In this document: in pieces, positions 32,605 through 41,367 of the stretch
Position numbering within the stretch: position 1 is the stretch's first letter
Layout of the letters: every line of letters starts with the position of its first letter
Source of the DNA: Acidobacteria bacterium RIFCSPLOWO2_12_FULL_66_21
GTDB lineage: Bacteria > Acidobacteriota > Vicinamibacteria > Vicinamibacterales > 2-12-FULL-66-21
Direction: 5' to 3'
Length of the DNA stretch: 64,000 nt
Assembly (NCBI GenBank): GCA_001767455.1
Contig: MELC01000030.1
Location: 160,491 to 224,490 of the forward strand
Program-made: the position numbers and the translations under genes
The notes under the pieces: generated by a model
Databases searched by the model: none
What the model was told of the DNA's origin: nothing
What the model saw: only the letters and a program-made list of their open reading frames with translations

Positions 32605-32656
32605 GCAGGTTCTAGGGTTCTAGGGTTCCGTGTAGCGCAGCCCTTCAGGGCTGCCT
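32605..32656. repeat. Octamer repeat plus short hairpin
   Basis: GGTTCTAG repeats with an 8-base period at about 32608-32629. A perfect hairpin (GCAGCCC-TTCA-GGGCTGC, 32637-32654) follows. The same hairpin type occurs at 40166-40182, so it is a dispersed element. The repeat word recurs in inverse at the end of the aldo/keto reductase gene (60646-60660). Confidence 0.6.
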
Positions 32657-32666
32657 TGGGAGTGAG

Positions 32667-32861
32667 ATGACTATTGAACGTGCGCTTCGGCTGATTGCGG
32701 GACTGTTCGTGACCGCATCGGTTCTTCTTGGCATGTACGTGCATCCGGGGTTCCTGTGGTTCTCCGTGTTCGTCGGCCTGAACCTGGTTCAGTCGGCTTT
32801 CACGAACTGGTGCCCGATGGTGGCGGTGCTCAGACGCGCCGGCCTGCCACACGCCGCCTGA
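32667..32861 (+). CDS. DUF2892 (YgaP-like) small membrane protein
   Basis: A 64-residue protein with two helices, matching the DUF2892 membrane domain (ERALRLIAGLF at the start, GLNLVQSAFTNWCPM in the second helix). In YgaP this domain is fused to a rhodanese; here it stands alone. ATG 32667 is preceded by GGGAGTGAG. Confidence 0.8.
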   Translation: MTIERALRLIAGLFVTASVLLGMYVHPGFLWFSVFVGLNLVQSAFTNWCPMVAVLRRAGLPHAA

Positions 32862-32954
32862 ACGCCGTCGGCGGACTTCCGGCGGACGTGCCGCAGTTCC
32901 GCAGCGGCGGCGGCGGCAGGCGCGAGAATTCGCGGCAATTCCCAGCACGGCCGG

Positions 32955-32970
32955 TGGCCCCGGCATTGCT
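32955..32970 (+). promoter_or_regulatory. Possible sigma-54 promoter upstream of the small RNA locus
   Basis: TGGCCCCGGCATTGCT keeps GG-N10-GC and a perfect -12. No reading frame starts within 400 bases downstream on this strand with a ribosome binding site, so it might make a longer leader RNA or be spurious. In 32862-33200 I see no gene. Confidence 0.35.
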
Positions 32971-33125
32971 GATCCTCGGAGTGTTCGGGGCGGCGCCTGT
33001 TCGGGTGGTCAGGACGACGGGTTCGAAGCCTTTGGTCGGAGGCACTCAGGGCCTTCAGCTTTCGACCGGCTATCAGGATTCGAGTCCGCGCACGCATGGG
33101 AGTCGCCCCGTCATGGCTCAGGTAG

Positions 33126-33183
33126 CGCCGGTATTCCGACCGGGTCATCGCATCGGCCGGTGATTTTTCAATCTCAGGCCTGA
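33126..33183 (+). promoter_or_regulatory. Upstream elements of the small RNA promoter
   Basis: CGCCGGTATTCC (33126-33137) resembles the TGCCGGNAATCC element. The palindrome TCAGGCCTGA (33174-33183) is followed by ATTTTCG and is shared with the dyad at 44000-44043. Confidence 0.45.
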
Positions 33184-33201
33184 ATTTTCGTGCGGCCGTT
33201 C

Positions 33202-33217
33202 TGGCACGGCGGCTGCA
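33202..33217 (+). promoter_or_regulatory. Sigma-54 promoter of a candidate small RNA
   Basis: TGGCACGGCGGCTGCA has a perfect -24 box and keeps GG-N10-GC; -12 reads CTGCA. Transcription would start near 33228. Confidence 0.6.
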
Positions 33218-33227
33218 CATGAAGCGG

Positions 33228-33345
33228 GTACGATTCGCGGCGGCGCCGGCACCAAAGGCTTCCTCCTTCGCCCTAATACTGGTGCTGCCGCGGATCGGCG
33301 TATTCTCTCAAGGGCGGCCTTTCGGCCGCCCTTGCTGTTTCTTTT
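33228..33345 (+). ncRNA. Candidate sigma-54-dependent small RNA with anti-Shine-Dalgarno loop
   Basis: About 118 bases run from a sigma-54 start to a strong terminator. A stem formed by GCACCA (33249-33254) and TGGTGC (33280-33285), extended by GCGG/CCGC pairing, presents a loop of about 25 bases containing TTCCTCCTTCG, which is the anti-Shine-Dalgarno word of 16S rRNA. Such CCUCC loops occur in small RNAs that block ribosome binding sites or titrate regulators. An ATG at 33219 precedes the expected transcript start, so a coding role is unlikely. No expression evidence is available here. Confidence 0.5.
33309..33345 (+). terminator. Intrinsic terminator of the small RNA
   Basis: An 11-base-pair perfect stem (CAAGGGCGGCC, loop TTTC, GGCCGCCCTTG) is followed by CTGTTTCTTTT. 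No coding gene ends nearby on this strand, which supports a short non-coding transcript. Confidence 0.75.
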
Positions 33346-33418
33346 GGCCAGGCGCGCGAGCATATCCGTCCGCCAGAGTCAGCCATCCACACCTGGCGAA
33401 CGTCTTGACGAATTCCTG

Positions 33419-33604
33419 ATGTCGGTGACGCCGGAGGAACTCCGTGCGGCGACGCTGTACCCGTGCTGCGTCGATCTGGTTCCGGTGTTCGAGTTCCTGC
33501 ACGATCAGGTCACGAGCGCCGGCCGCTCGTTCAAGGAGTCCCGCGCGAAGCGCACGGTTCAGAAGGCGCTGGGCGAGCTCCGCGTCATCGGGAAGAACAA
33601 CTAG
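33419..33604 (+). CDS. Small hypothetical protein
   Basis: A 61-residue open frame (MSVTPEELRAATLYPCCVDL... GELRVIGKNN) with alternating hydrophobic and charged residues that look coding. There is no clear ribosome binding site. Its TAG overlaps the stop of the convergent gene. It lies downstream of the small RNA terminator, so it needs its own promoter, which I do not see. Confidence 0.35.
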   Translation: MSVTPEELRAATLYPCCVDLVPVFEFLHDQVTSAGRSFKESRAKRTVQKALGELRVIGKNN

Positions 33605-33948
33605 TTCGCTCGTTCGATCCGCTCCACCTTCAGGATGTTTGTCTTCGCATACAGCACGCCCGTGACCTTCACGCGCTCGCCGGCGAATTTCGCGGGCGTT
33701 TCCTGATCGCTCAACGTGTACATCCCGTTTGCGTCGGCCAGCGCGTACTTGTAGGTCTTCCCGTCTCCCACGCAGTCGCGCACGCACTTCGCATCAGGCG
33801 TGACGTTCATCGCCTTGTGATCGCGGCCGCACATCGTGTCGGTGATGAAGCCGACGTAAGTCTGCGACCTGGGGGGCTGCGGCTTCTGCGCCTGCGCCAC
33901 GGGGGCGATGAACAACGCAATGAGAACGAACGCGAAGATGAATTTCAT
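33601..33948 (-). CDS. Secreted DUF5818-like protein
   Basis: A 115-residue protein with signal peptide (residues 1-20, ending AQA) and a small beta-rich domain (YVGFITDTMCGRDH, then KCVRDCVGDGKTYKYAL... AGERVKVTGVLY). It looks like the OB-fold-like DUF5818 group common in Acidobacteriota; the family name is from memory. Cys in TMCG and KCVRDC may form disulfides. ATG 33948 follows GGAGCGGAAG. No operon partner. Confidence 0.65.
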   Translation of the reverse strand: MKFIFAFVLIALFIAPVAQAQKPQPPRSQTYVGFITDTMCGRDHKAMNVTPDAKCVRDCVGDGKTYKYALADANGMYTLSDQETPAKFAGERVKVTGVLYAKTNILKVERIERAN

Positions 33949-34108
33949 GATGACTTCCGCTCCTATCTGACTTCCGCACCATTGACGATTCCTGCTGCAC
34001 ACGCAGCACGCCGCCGAGTCGTCCGACACTTACAGGAGGAGGAGAGAAGGGGAGGATCTGTGTCTCCTGTCCTCCCCTCCTCCTGTTGATTTCGTTGACA
34101 CAGTGTCC

Positions 34109-37100
34109 CTAACCAAGTGCGCTTCCGGTCGCTGTGCGCGCATTCGCAAGTTCTCTCTTCAACCCGAAGTGCCACTTCCAGATTTCATAGATCGCCGGAT
34201 AGACGACGAGCTCGAGAACGAATGACGTGAAGATGCCGCCGATCATGGGCGCGGCGATCCGTTTCATGACGTCGGCCCCGGATCCCGTCGACCACATGAT
34301 CGGCACGAGCCCCATGAACATCGTCGCCACCGTCATGAACTTCGGGCGGATGCGCCGGACGGCCCCGTGGAGGACGGCGGCCTGCAGGTCGCCGAGCGAG
34401 CGCAGCCGGCCCTCGCGCCGCGCCTCGTCGTACGCGAGATCCAGGTAGAGCAGCATGAAGACGCCTGTCTCCGCATCCACGCCGAGCAGTGCGATGAGCC
34501 CGACCCACACGCCGATGCTCATGTTGTAGCCGAGCAGGTACAGCAGCCAGATCGCGCCGACGGCTGAGAACGGGACCGCCAGCACGATGATTGACGTCTT
34601 CGCCAGCGACCGCGTGTTCAGATACAGGAGCATCAGCACCAGGAACAGCGTGACGGGGAGCACGATCTTCAGCCGCTCGCGCACGCGCTGCATGGCTTCG
34701 TACTGGCCGCTCCAGACGAGCGAGTACCCGGCCGGCAGCTTCACGTTGTCCGCGACCACGCGCTTGGCCTCGTTGACGTAGCCGCCGATATCTCGCCCGG
34801 CGACGTCGACATACACGTACCCGTTCAGCATGCCGTTCTCGTCGCGCAGCATCGCGGGGCCGCTGACGAGCTTCACGTCGGCGAGCTGGCCGACGAGGAT
34901 CTGCATGCGCCCGTCCATCGCGGGAACGACCACCCGGCGAAGCCGCTCGACGTCGCTGCGGTAGTCCCGGAAGTAGCGAACGTTGACCGAGTACCGTTCG
35001 CGTCCCTCGACGGTGGTCGTCACCGTGTCGCCGCCGACCGCCGACATGACGATCATCTGCGCGTCGTCGATCGACAGCCCGTAGCGCGCCAGCTCGTCGC
35101 GCTTCCAGTCGAAGTCGACGAAGTAGCCGCCGGAGGTGCGTTCGGCGAACGCGCTCCGCGTGCCGGTGACGCCCGGCAGCACCGATTCGATCTCTGTGCC
35201 GATGCGCTCGATCTCCTTGATGCTGGAGCCGTAGATCTTGATGCCCACGGGCGTGCGGACGCCGGTCGTCAGCATGTCGATGCGCCCCTTGATCGGCATC
35301 GTCCAGGCGTTTGTGGCCCCGGGCAGCTTCAGCGCCGCGTCCATCTGATCGACGAGCTCGTCGGTCGAGAGCCGGTCGCTGGTGATGCGGCGAAGGGCCG
35401 GCTTCAGCCATTCGGGCGCCCAGTCGGAATACCACCGCGCAGTGAACCGCCACTGGTCGCGTGGCTTCAGCGTGATGACCGTCTCCATCATCGACAGCGG
35501 GGCCGGATCCGTGGAGGTTTCCGCCCGCCCTGCCTTGCCGAATACGCGTTCGACTTCCGGGAACTGCTTGATGATCCGGTCCTGCGTCTGCAGCAGGCGC
35601 TGCGCTTCGGCGACCGAGATGCCGGGCAGTGTGGACGGCATGTACAACAGGCTTCCCTCGTCGAGCGGCGGCATGAACTCGGACCCGAGGCGTTGATAAG
35701 CCGGCACGGTCGCGACCACGATAGCCACCGCCCCCGCGAGCACAAGCCACTTCCAGCGAAGCGACCACGCGCAGACCGGTTCGTACAGCCGGATCAGGAT
35801 GCGGCTGATCGGATGTTTCTCCTCCGAATGGATCTTCCCGACGAGCACGGCGTTGGCCACGCGCGCGAGCCAGGCCGGCCTGAACGAGAAGTTCTTCATG
35901 TGGGTGAAGAGCAGCCGCATGGCCGGATCGAGTGTGATCGCCAGCACGGCGGCGATGATCATCGAGAAAGTCTTGGTGTAGGCGAGCGGACGGAACAGCC
36001 GACCTTCCTGCGCCTCGAGCGTGAGCACCGGCAGGAACGACACGGCGATCACGAGCAGCGCGAAGAAGCTCGGCCCGGCTACTTCTTTGACCGCGTCGAC
36101 GACGACCCGGTGGTAATCCTCTTTGCGCCCGGTGCGATCCCACAGCTCGAGCTTCTTGTGGGTCTGCTCGACGACCACGATGGCGGCGTCCACCATCGCG
36201 CCAACCGCGATCGCGATGCCGCCGAGCGACATGATGTTCGAGCTGACGCCCATCAGCCGCATCGGGATGAACGAGATCAGGACCGCGACAGGAATGGTGA
36301 CGATCGGAATGGCCGCGCTCGGGATGTGCCACAGGAAGATCAGGACGATGATCGAGACGATCAGCAGCTCTTCGAGCAGGGTGTGCTTCAGGTTCTCGAT
36401 CGATCGGAGGATCAGCTCGGATCGGTCGTATACCGTCACGACCCTGACGCCGGCCGGCAGCGTCGGCTCCAGCTCCTTCAGCTTTTCCTTGACGCGCTCG
36501 ATCACGTGCAGGGCGTTCTCCCCCTGCCGCATGACGATGATCCCCGCGACCGTGTCGCCTGTGCCGTCGAGGTCGGCGACCCCCCGGCGGAGATCGGGCC
36601 CGAGCGTCACGTCGCCGACGTCGCGCACGCGAACGGGCACCCCGTTCTCGTTGCGTGCCAGCACGATGTCGCCGATGTCGGCCGCCGATTTCGCGTAGCC
36701 GCGGCCTCGCACCATGTATTCCGCCCCGGCCATCTCGACGAGCCGGCCGCCGACGTCGTTGTTGCCGGCGCGGACCGCGTCGACAACTTTCGACATCGGG
36801 AGGTTGAACGCGCGGAGGCGATTGGGATCGACCTGGACCTGGTATTGGCGGACGAATCCGCCGATCGGCGCGACTTCGGCAACGCCTGGCACCGACTTCA
36901 GGTAGTAGCGGAGGTACCAGTCCTGGTACGTCCGCAGCTCGTCGAGGCTCTGCTGCCCGGTCGTATCGACGAGCGCGTACTGAAACACCCAGCCGACGCC
37001 GGTGGCGTCGGGCCCGAGCTCCGTCCGCACGCCTTGCGGCAGGCGCGGCAGGACGCCCGACAGGTATTCCTGCGTCCTCGATCGCGCCCAGTAGATGTCC

Positions 37101-37399
37101 GTGCCCTCCTCGAAGACGATGTAGACGTACGAGAAGCCGAAGTCGGAGAACCCGCGGATGTCCTTCACCTTCGGCGCGCCGAGCATCGCCGTCACGATCG
37201 GATAGGTGACCTGGTCCTCGATGATGTCGGGACTGCGATCCCAGCGTGAGTACACGATGACCTGCGTGTCGCTGAGATCGGGGATCGCGTCGAGCGGAAC
37301 CGCCTTCATCGAATACACGCCCGCCACCACCGCAACGGCCACCAGCACGAAGACGATGAACCGGTTCCTCGCCGAGAATTCGATGATGGCGTTAATCAC
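34109..37399 (-). CDS. CusA/CzcA-type heavy metal RND pump
   Basis: A 1096-residue inner membrane pump of the HME class. Family signs are YSRWDRSPDIIEDQVTYPIV near residue 50, GVGWVFQY, and the helix-4 segment GGIAIAVGAMVDAAIVVVEQ. The best parallel is Cu(I)/Ag(I)-exporting CusA, since the linked adaptor has a CusB-like heavy-metal-binding N-terminus. It overlaps the adaptor stop by 8 bases. Which metal is exported cannot be fixed by eye. Confidence 0.92.
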   Translation of the reverse strand: MINAIIEFSARNRFIVFVLVAVAVVAGVYSMKAVPLDAIPDLSDTQVIVYSRWDRSPDIIEDQVTYPIVTAMLGAPKVKDIRGFSDFGFSYVYIVFEEGTDIYWARSRTQEYLSGVLPRLPQGVRTELGPDATGVGWVFQYALVDTTGQQSLDELRTYQDWYLRYYLKSVPGVAEVAPIGGFVRQYQVQVDPNRLRAFNLPMSKVVDAVRAGNNDVGGRLVEMAGAEYMVRGRGYAKSAADIGDIVLARNENGVPVRVRDVGDVTLGPDLRRGVADLDGTGDTVAGIIVMRQGENALHVIERVKEKLKELEPTLPAGVRVVTVYDRSELILRSIENLKHTLLEELLIVSIIVLIFLWHIPSAAIPIVTIPVAVLISFIPMRLMGVSSNIMSLGGIAIAVGAMVDAAIVVVEQTHKKLELWDRTGRKEDYHRVVVDAVKEVAGPSFFALLVIAVSFLPVLTLEAQEGRLFRPLAYTKTFSMIIAAVLAITLDPAMRLLFTHMKNFSFRPAWLARVANAVLVGKIHSEEKHPISRILIRLYEPVCAWSLRWKWLVLAGAVAIVVATVPAYQRLGSEFMPPLDEGSLLYMPSTLPGISVAEAQRLLQTQDRIIKQFPEVERVFGKAGRAETSTDPAPLSMMETVITLKPRDQWRFTARWYSDWAPEWLKPALRRITSDRLSTDELVDQMDAALKLPGATNAWTMPIKGRIDMLTTGVRTPVGIKIYGSSIKEIERIGTEIESVLPGVTGTRSAFAERTSGGYFVDFDWKRDELARYGLSIDDAQMIVMSAVGGDTVTTTVEGRERYSVNVRYFRDYRSDVERLRRVVVPAMDGRMQILVGQLADVKLVSGPAMLRDENGMLNGYVYVDVAGRDIGGYVNEAKRVVADNVKLPAGYSLVWSGQYEAMQRVRERLKIVLPVTLFLVLMLLYLNTRSLAKTSIIVLAVPFSAVGAIWLLYLLGYNMSIGVWVGLIALLGVDAETGVFMLLYLDLAYDEARREGRLRSLGDLQAAVLHGAVRRIRPKFMTVATMFMGLVPIMWSTGSGADVMKRIAAPMIGGIFTSFVLELVVYPAIYEIWKWHFGLKRELANARTATGSALG

Positions 37400-38837
37400 G
37401 GGAGTGCCCTTCGTGCTTCGGCGCCTTGGCCGCCGGAGTCTCGGGAGTGGGTCCCGGTTGAGATTTCGGCGCGCCCATCCCTTTAGCCGCCGCCTTCAAC
37501 TGGCTCTCCGAATCGATCAGGAACGTGCCGGACGCCACGACGCGCTCGCCCGCTGACAGGCCGCTCTTGATCGCCACTCGATCGCCGAAGCGCTCGCCCG
37601 CGACAACCGCGCGCGGCTCGAGGTAGCCGTTGCCGAGGTCGACGAACACCGTCTGGCGGTCTCCCGTGTCGAGGAGCGCGTCAGCCGGGATCGTCACCTG
37701 CGGCGTCGTCGCCACGCCGAACTCCACGCTCACGAACATGTCCGGCTTCATCCGCATGGCCGGATTCACCGCCTCGAGGCGCACCTGGAGCGTCCGCGTC
37801 ATGGGATCCACCTGCGGCTGCACATACGTGACCCTCGCCACGATGGGTGGGGCGCTGCCGTTTGCGAACGTCACGTGTGCCACCTGGCCGCCCTTGATCG
37901 CCATGATGTCGGACTCGAACACGTCCGCCATGATCCAGACGCGGCTCAGGTCCGTGATCGTGTAGAGGTCGCTGTCCGGCGTGACCTTCTGGTTCGGATA
38001 CGCGTTCCGCTCGGTGATGAACCCGGACATCGGGGCGTGCACCGTGATGTTGCGGATCGGCTGACCGGTACGGAGCACCTGCTGGATCTGATCCTCGCTC
38101 AGGTCCCAGAGCTGCAGCCGGCGCTTGGCGGCCTCGAACAGGGAGTCGCCGTGCTGCGACGCCGAGGCGAGCGGGTTGGAGGCCATCAGATCGCGCGCGC
38201 GCTCCGCGAGCAACAGCTCCTGCTGCGACGCCAGCATCTCCGGGCTGTAGATCGTCAGCATCGGCTGCCCCTTCTGCACGACCGCGCCCGTGAAATCGAC
38301 GAACACTTTTTCGATCCAGCCGTCGATGCGCGTGTGGACGTGGCCGATGCGCGTCTCGTCGGCGGCCACCTTGCCGACCGTGCGGATGGCACGTGAGGCG
38401 CCGCCCGTCTCGACGGTCGCGAACGTCACCCCGATGAGCTGCTGGCGTTCTGGAGAGATCTTGATGGCCCCCGGCGGCAGGGAGGATGCGGCGGGCGTCG
38501 CGTAGACCGGCTCGAGCGTGTTGCCGGTTTCCGGATTCAGCCCGGGCTTGTCGGACTTGTAGTCCTGCTGCTGCGGGTCCCGGTAGTAGAGGACCTTTTG
38601 CGCGGCCGGCGCGGGCGCGGCGCCCTCGTCCGCGTACACCGGCTCGAGCTTCATCCCGCAGTCCGGCGCGATCCCGGGCTTGTCGGACTTGTAGGCCGGA
38701 TGCATCGGGTCGACGTAGTACAGAATCCGCCGGCCGCCGGCCTGCGCGTTGGCATGTCTGGTCGCGCGAAGCACGTAGCCGCCGGCAAACGTGACGGCAA
38801 GCAAAACGATGACGGCAAGGAGTTTCAACAGTTTCAT
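37392..38837 (-). CDS. CusB-type adaptor with duplicated heavy-metal-binding domain
   Basis: A 481-residue membrane fusion protein with one N-terminal helix. Two tandem heavy-metal-binding segments follow. The first keeps DPMHP and CGMKLEP; in the second DPMHP is DPQQQ and CGM is TGN, so the metal ligands are gone. Lipoyl, hairpin and barrel parts come next. A Gly/Pro/Lys-rich tail ends in HEGHSRD, which could bind metal. It is co-transcribed with the pump and the TolC-like channel. Confidence 0.9.
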   Translation of the reverse strand: MKLLKLLAVIVLLAVTFAGGYVLRATRHANAQAGGRRILYYVDPMHPAYKSDKPGIAPDCGMKLEPVYADEGAAPAPAAQKVLYYRDPQQQDYKSDKPGLNPETGNTLEPVYATPAASSLPPGAIKISPERQQLIGVTFATVETGGASRAIRTVGKVAADETRIGHVHTRIDGWIEKVFVDFTGAVVQKGQPMLTIYSPEMLASQQELLLAERARDLMASNPLASASQHGDSLFEAAKRRLQLWDLSEDQIQQVLRTGQPIRNITVHAPMSGFITERNAYPNQKVTPDSDLYTITDLSRVWIMADVFESDIMAIKGGQVAHVTFANGSAPPIVARVTYVQPQVDPMTRTLQVRLEAVNPAMRMKPDMFVSVEFGVATTPQVTIPADALLDTGDRQTVFVDLGNGYLEPRAVVAGERFGDRVAIKSGLSAGERVVASGTFLIDSESQLKAAAKGMGAPKSQPGPTPETPAAKAPKHEGHSRD

Positions 38838-38844
38838 GACACCC

Positions 38845-40116
38845 TCAATGCACGAACGGCGTGCCGGTCATCTCTTCGAGACGGCTGACGGCCGTGTAAT
38901 ACGAGGCGAGCTCGTCGAAATAGGTCATCTCGTATTCGAGAACCGTCCCGAAATTCGTCAGGACGGAAAGAAAATCCACTCCACCCGTCTGGTAACTCGA
39001 CATGGAGGATTCGAGCGCGAGGCGCGCCTGCGGCAGCACGGTCTCGCGATAGAGCCGCGCCAGCCGCACCGAGGTCGACGCCATCTGGAAGTCCCCCTGA
39101 AGGCGCCCCTGGAGATCGAGCCGGGAGCTGTCGTACGTGCTCCGCGCCTGCTCGACCGTGCTGAGCTGCTCGGCGACGGCCGCGGCCCGGCGCGCGCGCT
39201 GCAGCGGGATCGTGACGTCGAAGCGGACCTCGTACATCGGCGGCATCCTGCCCATGTAGTAGTAGCCGCCGCTCACGCCGAAGTCCGGCCTGTATTCCCT
39301 GCGCGCCGCATCGACGCCCAGGCGCGAGCGGTCGATCATGATCTGGTCGCGCCGCAGCATCGGCGCGTGCTCGTTCGCCGCGCTCAGGAGCGAGTCCAGC
39401 GAGAGATCGAACGGCGTGAGCTGGAGATCGTCCGGCCGGCCGACAGGCGCCGTCACCGGCCGCGCCAGCAAGGCGTTCAGTTCTCCTTCGCGTGTCGCCT
39501 GCTCCTGTCGCACGCGTTCGAGCTGGAGCTCGAGGATGGTGAGTTGAGTCTGCGCCTTGATGACGTCCTGCTGCGCCGCCTGTCCGACCGCGTATCGGTT
39601 CTCACTCACTTTCAGGAGCGTGTCCAGCAGATCGCGATTGCGCCTCAGAACATCGGAAACGGCGTAGGTGTAGGCGAGGCGGTAATACGCCTGCTTCACG
39701 CGGGACGTGACGCTCAGACGCGCGGCCTCGATCTGCTGAAAATCGGCGTCGGCCTCGCGCGAGGCGATCGACGCACGGAGGTCGCGCTTGCCGGGATACG
39801 GCAGCTCCTGCGTCACCATGAAGCCGATGTTTGCCGTCGGCTCCGTTCCCAGGCCGGCGCCGGGCCACGGCCTGCCACTCGAGTTGTACCCGGCCGAGAC
39901 CATCGGATCCGGCAGGCTCCGCTCCTGGACGGGACGCTGCCGCGCGGCGTCGTACCGCTTCTGCGCCGCGACGATCTCCGGGTTCTTCGCCACCGCTTCC
40001 GCGACGACGTCCGCGAGCGGCGTGCGCGCGGGCGTCTGCGCGCCGGCCGCGGTCGCGACGGCCAGAGACGACAGGATCAGGAGCGACGAACGGAAACGAA
40101 AAGTACGAGCGTGCAT
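38845..40116 (-). CDS. TolC/CusC-type outer membrane channel
   Basis: A 423-residue protein with signal peptide (about residues 1-26) and two TolC repeats. It is the first gene of the CusC-CusB-CusA-like unit, seven bases ahead of the adaptor. The motif PYPGKRDLRASIASREAD near residue 110 is typical of metal-efflux TolC relatives. Confidence 0.88.
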   Translation of the reverse strand: MHARTFRFRSSLLILSSLAVATAAGAQTPARTPLADVVAEAVAKNPEIVAAQKRYDAARQRPVQERSLPDPMVSAGYNSSGRPWPGAGLGTEPTANIGFMVTQELPYPGKRDLRASIASREADADFQQIEAARLSVTSRVKQAYYRLAYTYAVSDVLRRNRDLLDTLLKVSENRYAVGQAAQQDVIKAQTQLTILELQLERVRQEQATREGELNALLARPVTAPVGRPDDLQLTPFDLSLDSLLSAANEHAPMLRRDQIMIDRSRLGVDAARREYRPDFGVSGGYYYMGRMPPMYEVRFDVTIPLQRARRAAAVAEQLSTVEQARSTYDSSRLDLQGRLQGDFQMASTSVRLARLYRETVLPQARLALESSMSSYQTGGVDFLSVLTNFGTVLEYEMTYFDELASYYTAVSRLEEMTGTPFVH

Positions 40117-40165
40117 ATTCCCTCAACAGGCAGCCGTTCAGCAGCTGCGCTACGCGCCTCGACGG

Positions 40166-40182
40166 GCAGCCCCGAGGGCTGC
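40166..40182. repeat. Short dispersed hairpin GCAGCCC-CGA-GGGCTGC
   Basis: A perfect 7-base-pair hairpin of the same type as 32637-32654, here between the CusF-position gene and the CusC-like gene. Confidence 0.5.
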
Positions 40183-40205
40183 GTACGGGACACTTGATGA
40201 GGGAA

Positions 40206-40583
40206 TTAGCGACGGATGGCGGAGAGACGGTGGTACAGCGAATCGAACGGAGGAGGTCCGGTGTTCACCAGGCCGCCGAACGTCGGCAGCGAGACCGTCA
40301 GCGCGACAGGCACCGCCGCGGGCGCCGGACCCGCCGACAGCGACGGATCGGACGATCGCGGGGCGAGGGACGTCGCCAGCTGCGTGCGCTCGGGAACCTG
40401 CTGCCGCATCGCGCAGCAGTTCGGATCCATGGCCGGCGCCTCGCTCGCGTGGTGACAGCAGTCCATCGCCTCCACGCGGCCGAGCGGCGAGCCTTTGCAC
40501 TCCACGGCCGCGGCCGGTGCGAGAAACACCAGCAGGAGCAGCGCGCTCAGCGGACGAGCAAACCGGCGAATGGTGGAAACCAT
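40206..40583 (-). CDS. Secreted Cys/His-rich protein upstream of the metal efflux operon
   Basis: A 125-residue protein with signal peptide (about residues 1-26) and a metal-binding-looking stretch, MDCCHHASEAPAMDPNCCAM (about 39-58), rich in Cys, His and Met as in copper chaperones. The C-terminal half is Pro/Ala-rich. Position next to CusCBA-like genes suggests a periplasmic copper-binding role. I recognise no exact family. Confidence 0.55.
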   Translation of the reverse strand: MVSTIRRFARPLSALLLLVFLAPAAAVECKGSPLGRVEAMDCCHHASEAPAMDPNCCAMRQQVPERTQLATSLAPRSSDPSLSAGPAPAAVPVALTVSLPTFGGLVNTGPPPFDSLYHRLSAIRR

Positions 40584-40646
40584 GGGTGTTGCAACTTTCA
40601 GCGTAGCACGTCTTGTGCCCGCCTGCATTGGACGCTCGGAGCGATA

Positions 40647-40672
40647 TTCCGGTTCAATTCTGCCGGAAATCC
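40647..40672 (+). promoter_or_regulatory. Inverted-repeat upstream element TTCCGG-N10-CCGGAA
   Basis: TTCCGG (40647-40652) and CCGGAA (40663-40668) form an inverted pair, and TGCCGGAAATCC (40661-40672) is a full match to the TGCCGGNAATCC element, 44 bases before the -24 box. Confidence 0.55.
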
Positions 40673-40715
40673 GTCACTCGCGTTGAATTCCTCTCGAATC
40701 GACCCTGAATGCAGG

Positions 40716-40731
40716 TGGCACGTCCGTTGGT
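40716..40731 (+). promoter_or_regulatory. Sigma-54 promoter of the TPR protein gene
   Basis: TGGCACGTCCGTTGGT has a perfect -24 box; the -12 reads TTGG. Start near 40742 leaves a 15-base leader with GAGG before ATG 40757. Confidence 0.6.
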
Positions 40732-40756
40732 AAAGACGACTCCGAGGCCTCATTAG

Positions 40757-41350
40757 ATGCGCACACAGAATCAAAACACTTTTTCGGCGCTGAACGCGGT
40801 CACCGGTATAGCCGGGGTCCTGCTGGGCGTCATCGTCGGCTACATCATCGGTGTCGGCCAGGCAGCACCCGGTGCCGCGACCTCGGCGGCAGCCGTTGCG
40901 GCACCCGCCGCGGCTTCCACACCCGCGGTGTCAAGCGTGGTGAACGAGGCCGAGCTGCAGGCGTACCGCGATATCCTGGCGACCGACCCCAAGAACATCA
41001 AGGCCGCGACAGAACTGGGCAACAAGCTCTACGACGCCGGACGCTACGCCGAAGCCATCCCTTACTACCAGCAGGCGGCCGCACTCGACCCGAAGAACGT
41101 GAACGTGAGCACCGACCTCGGCACCGCGCTCTACTACGCGGGCCGGCCCGACGAGGCGCTGGCGCAACTGGAGAAGTCGGTGCAGGCCAATCCGGCGCAC
41201 GGGCAGACGCTCTACAACATCGGGATCATCAAGCGGGACGCGAAGAAGGATCCGAAGGGCGCGGTTGAAGCCTGGCAGCGACTGCTGCAGGTGAATCCCG
41301 ACTATCCCGAAGCCGCGCGCGTACGCACGCTCATCGCCGAAACGAAATAG
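40757..41350 (+). CDS. Membrane-anchored TPR protein
   Basis: A 197-residue protein with an N-terminal helix (about residues 14-35), an Ala/Pro linker and about three tetratricopeptide repeats (AATELGNKLYDAGRYAEAIPYYQQAAALDP and following). It resembles CcmH/NrfG-type TPR proteins in cytochrome c assembly, but short TPR proteins are hard to assign. A sigma-54 promoter and upstream element precede it. Confidence 0.75.
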   Translation: MRTQNQNTFSALNAVTGIAGVLLGVIVGYIIGVGQAAPGAATSAAAVAAPAAASTPAVSSVVNEAELQAYRDILATDPKNIKAATELGNKLYDAGRYAEAIPYYQQAAALDPKNVNVSTDLGTALYYAGRPDEALAQLEKSVQANPAHGQTLYNIGIIKRDAKKDPKGAVEAWQRLLQVNPDYPEAARVRTLIAETK

Positions 41351-41367
41351 AGGAACCCGTAGAACTT

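Noticed and set aside
33219-33419. A 66-codon frame starting in the sigma-54 promoter of the small RNA
   Set aside because: Its ATG lies before the predicted transcript start and the frame reads through an intrinsic terminator hairpin.
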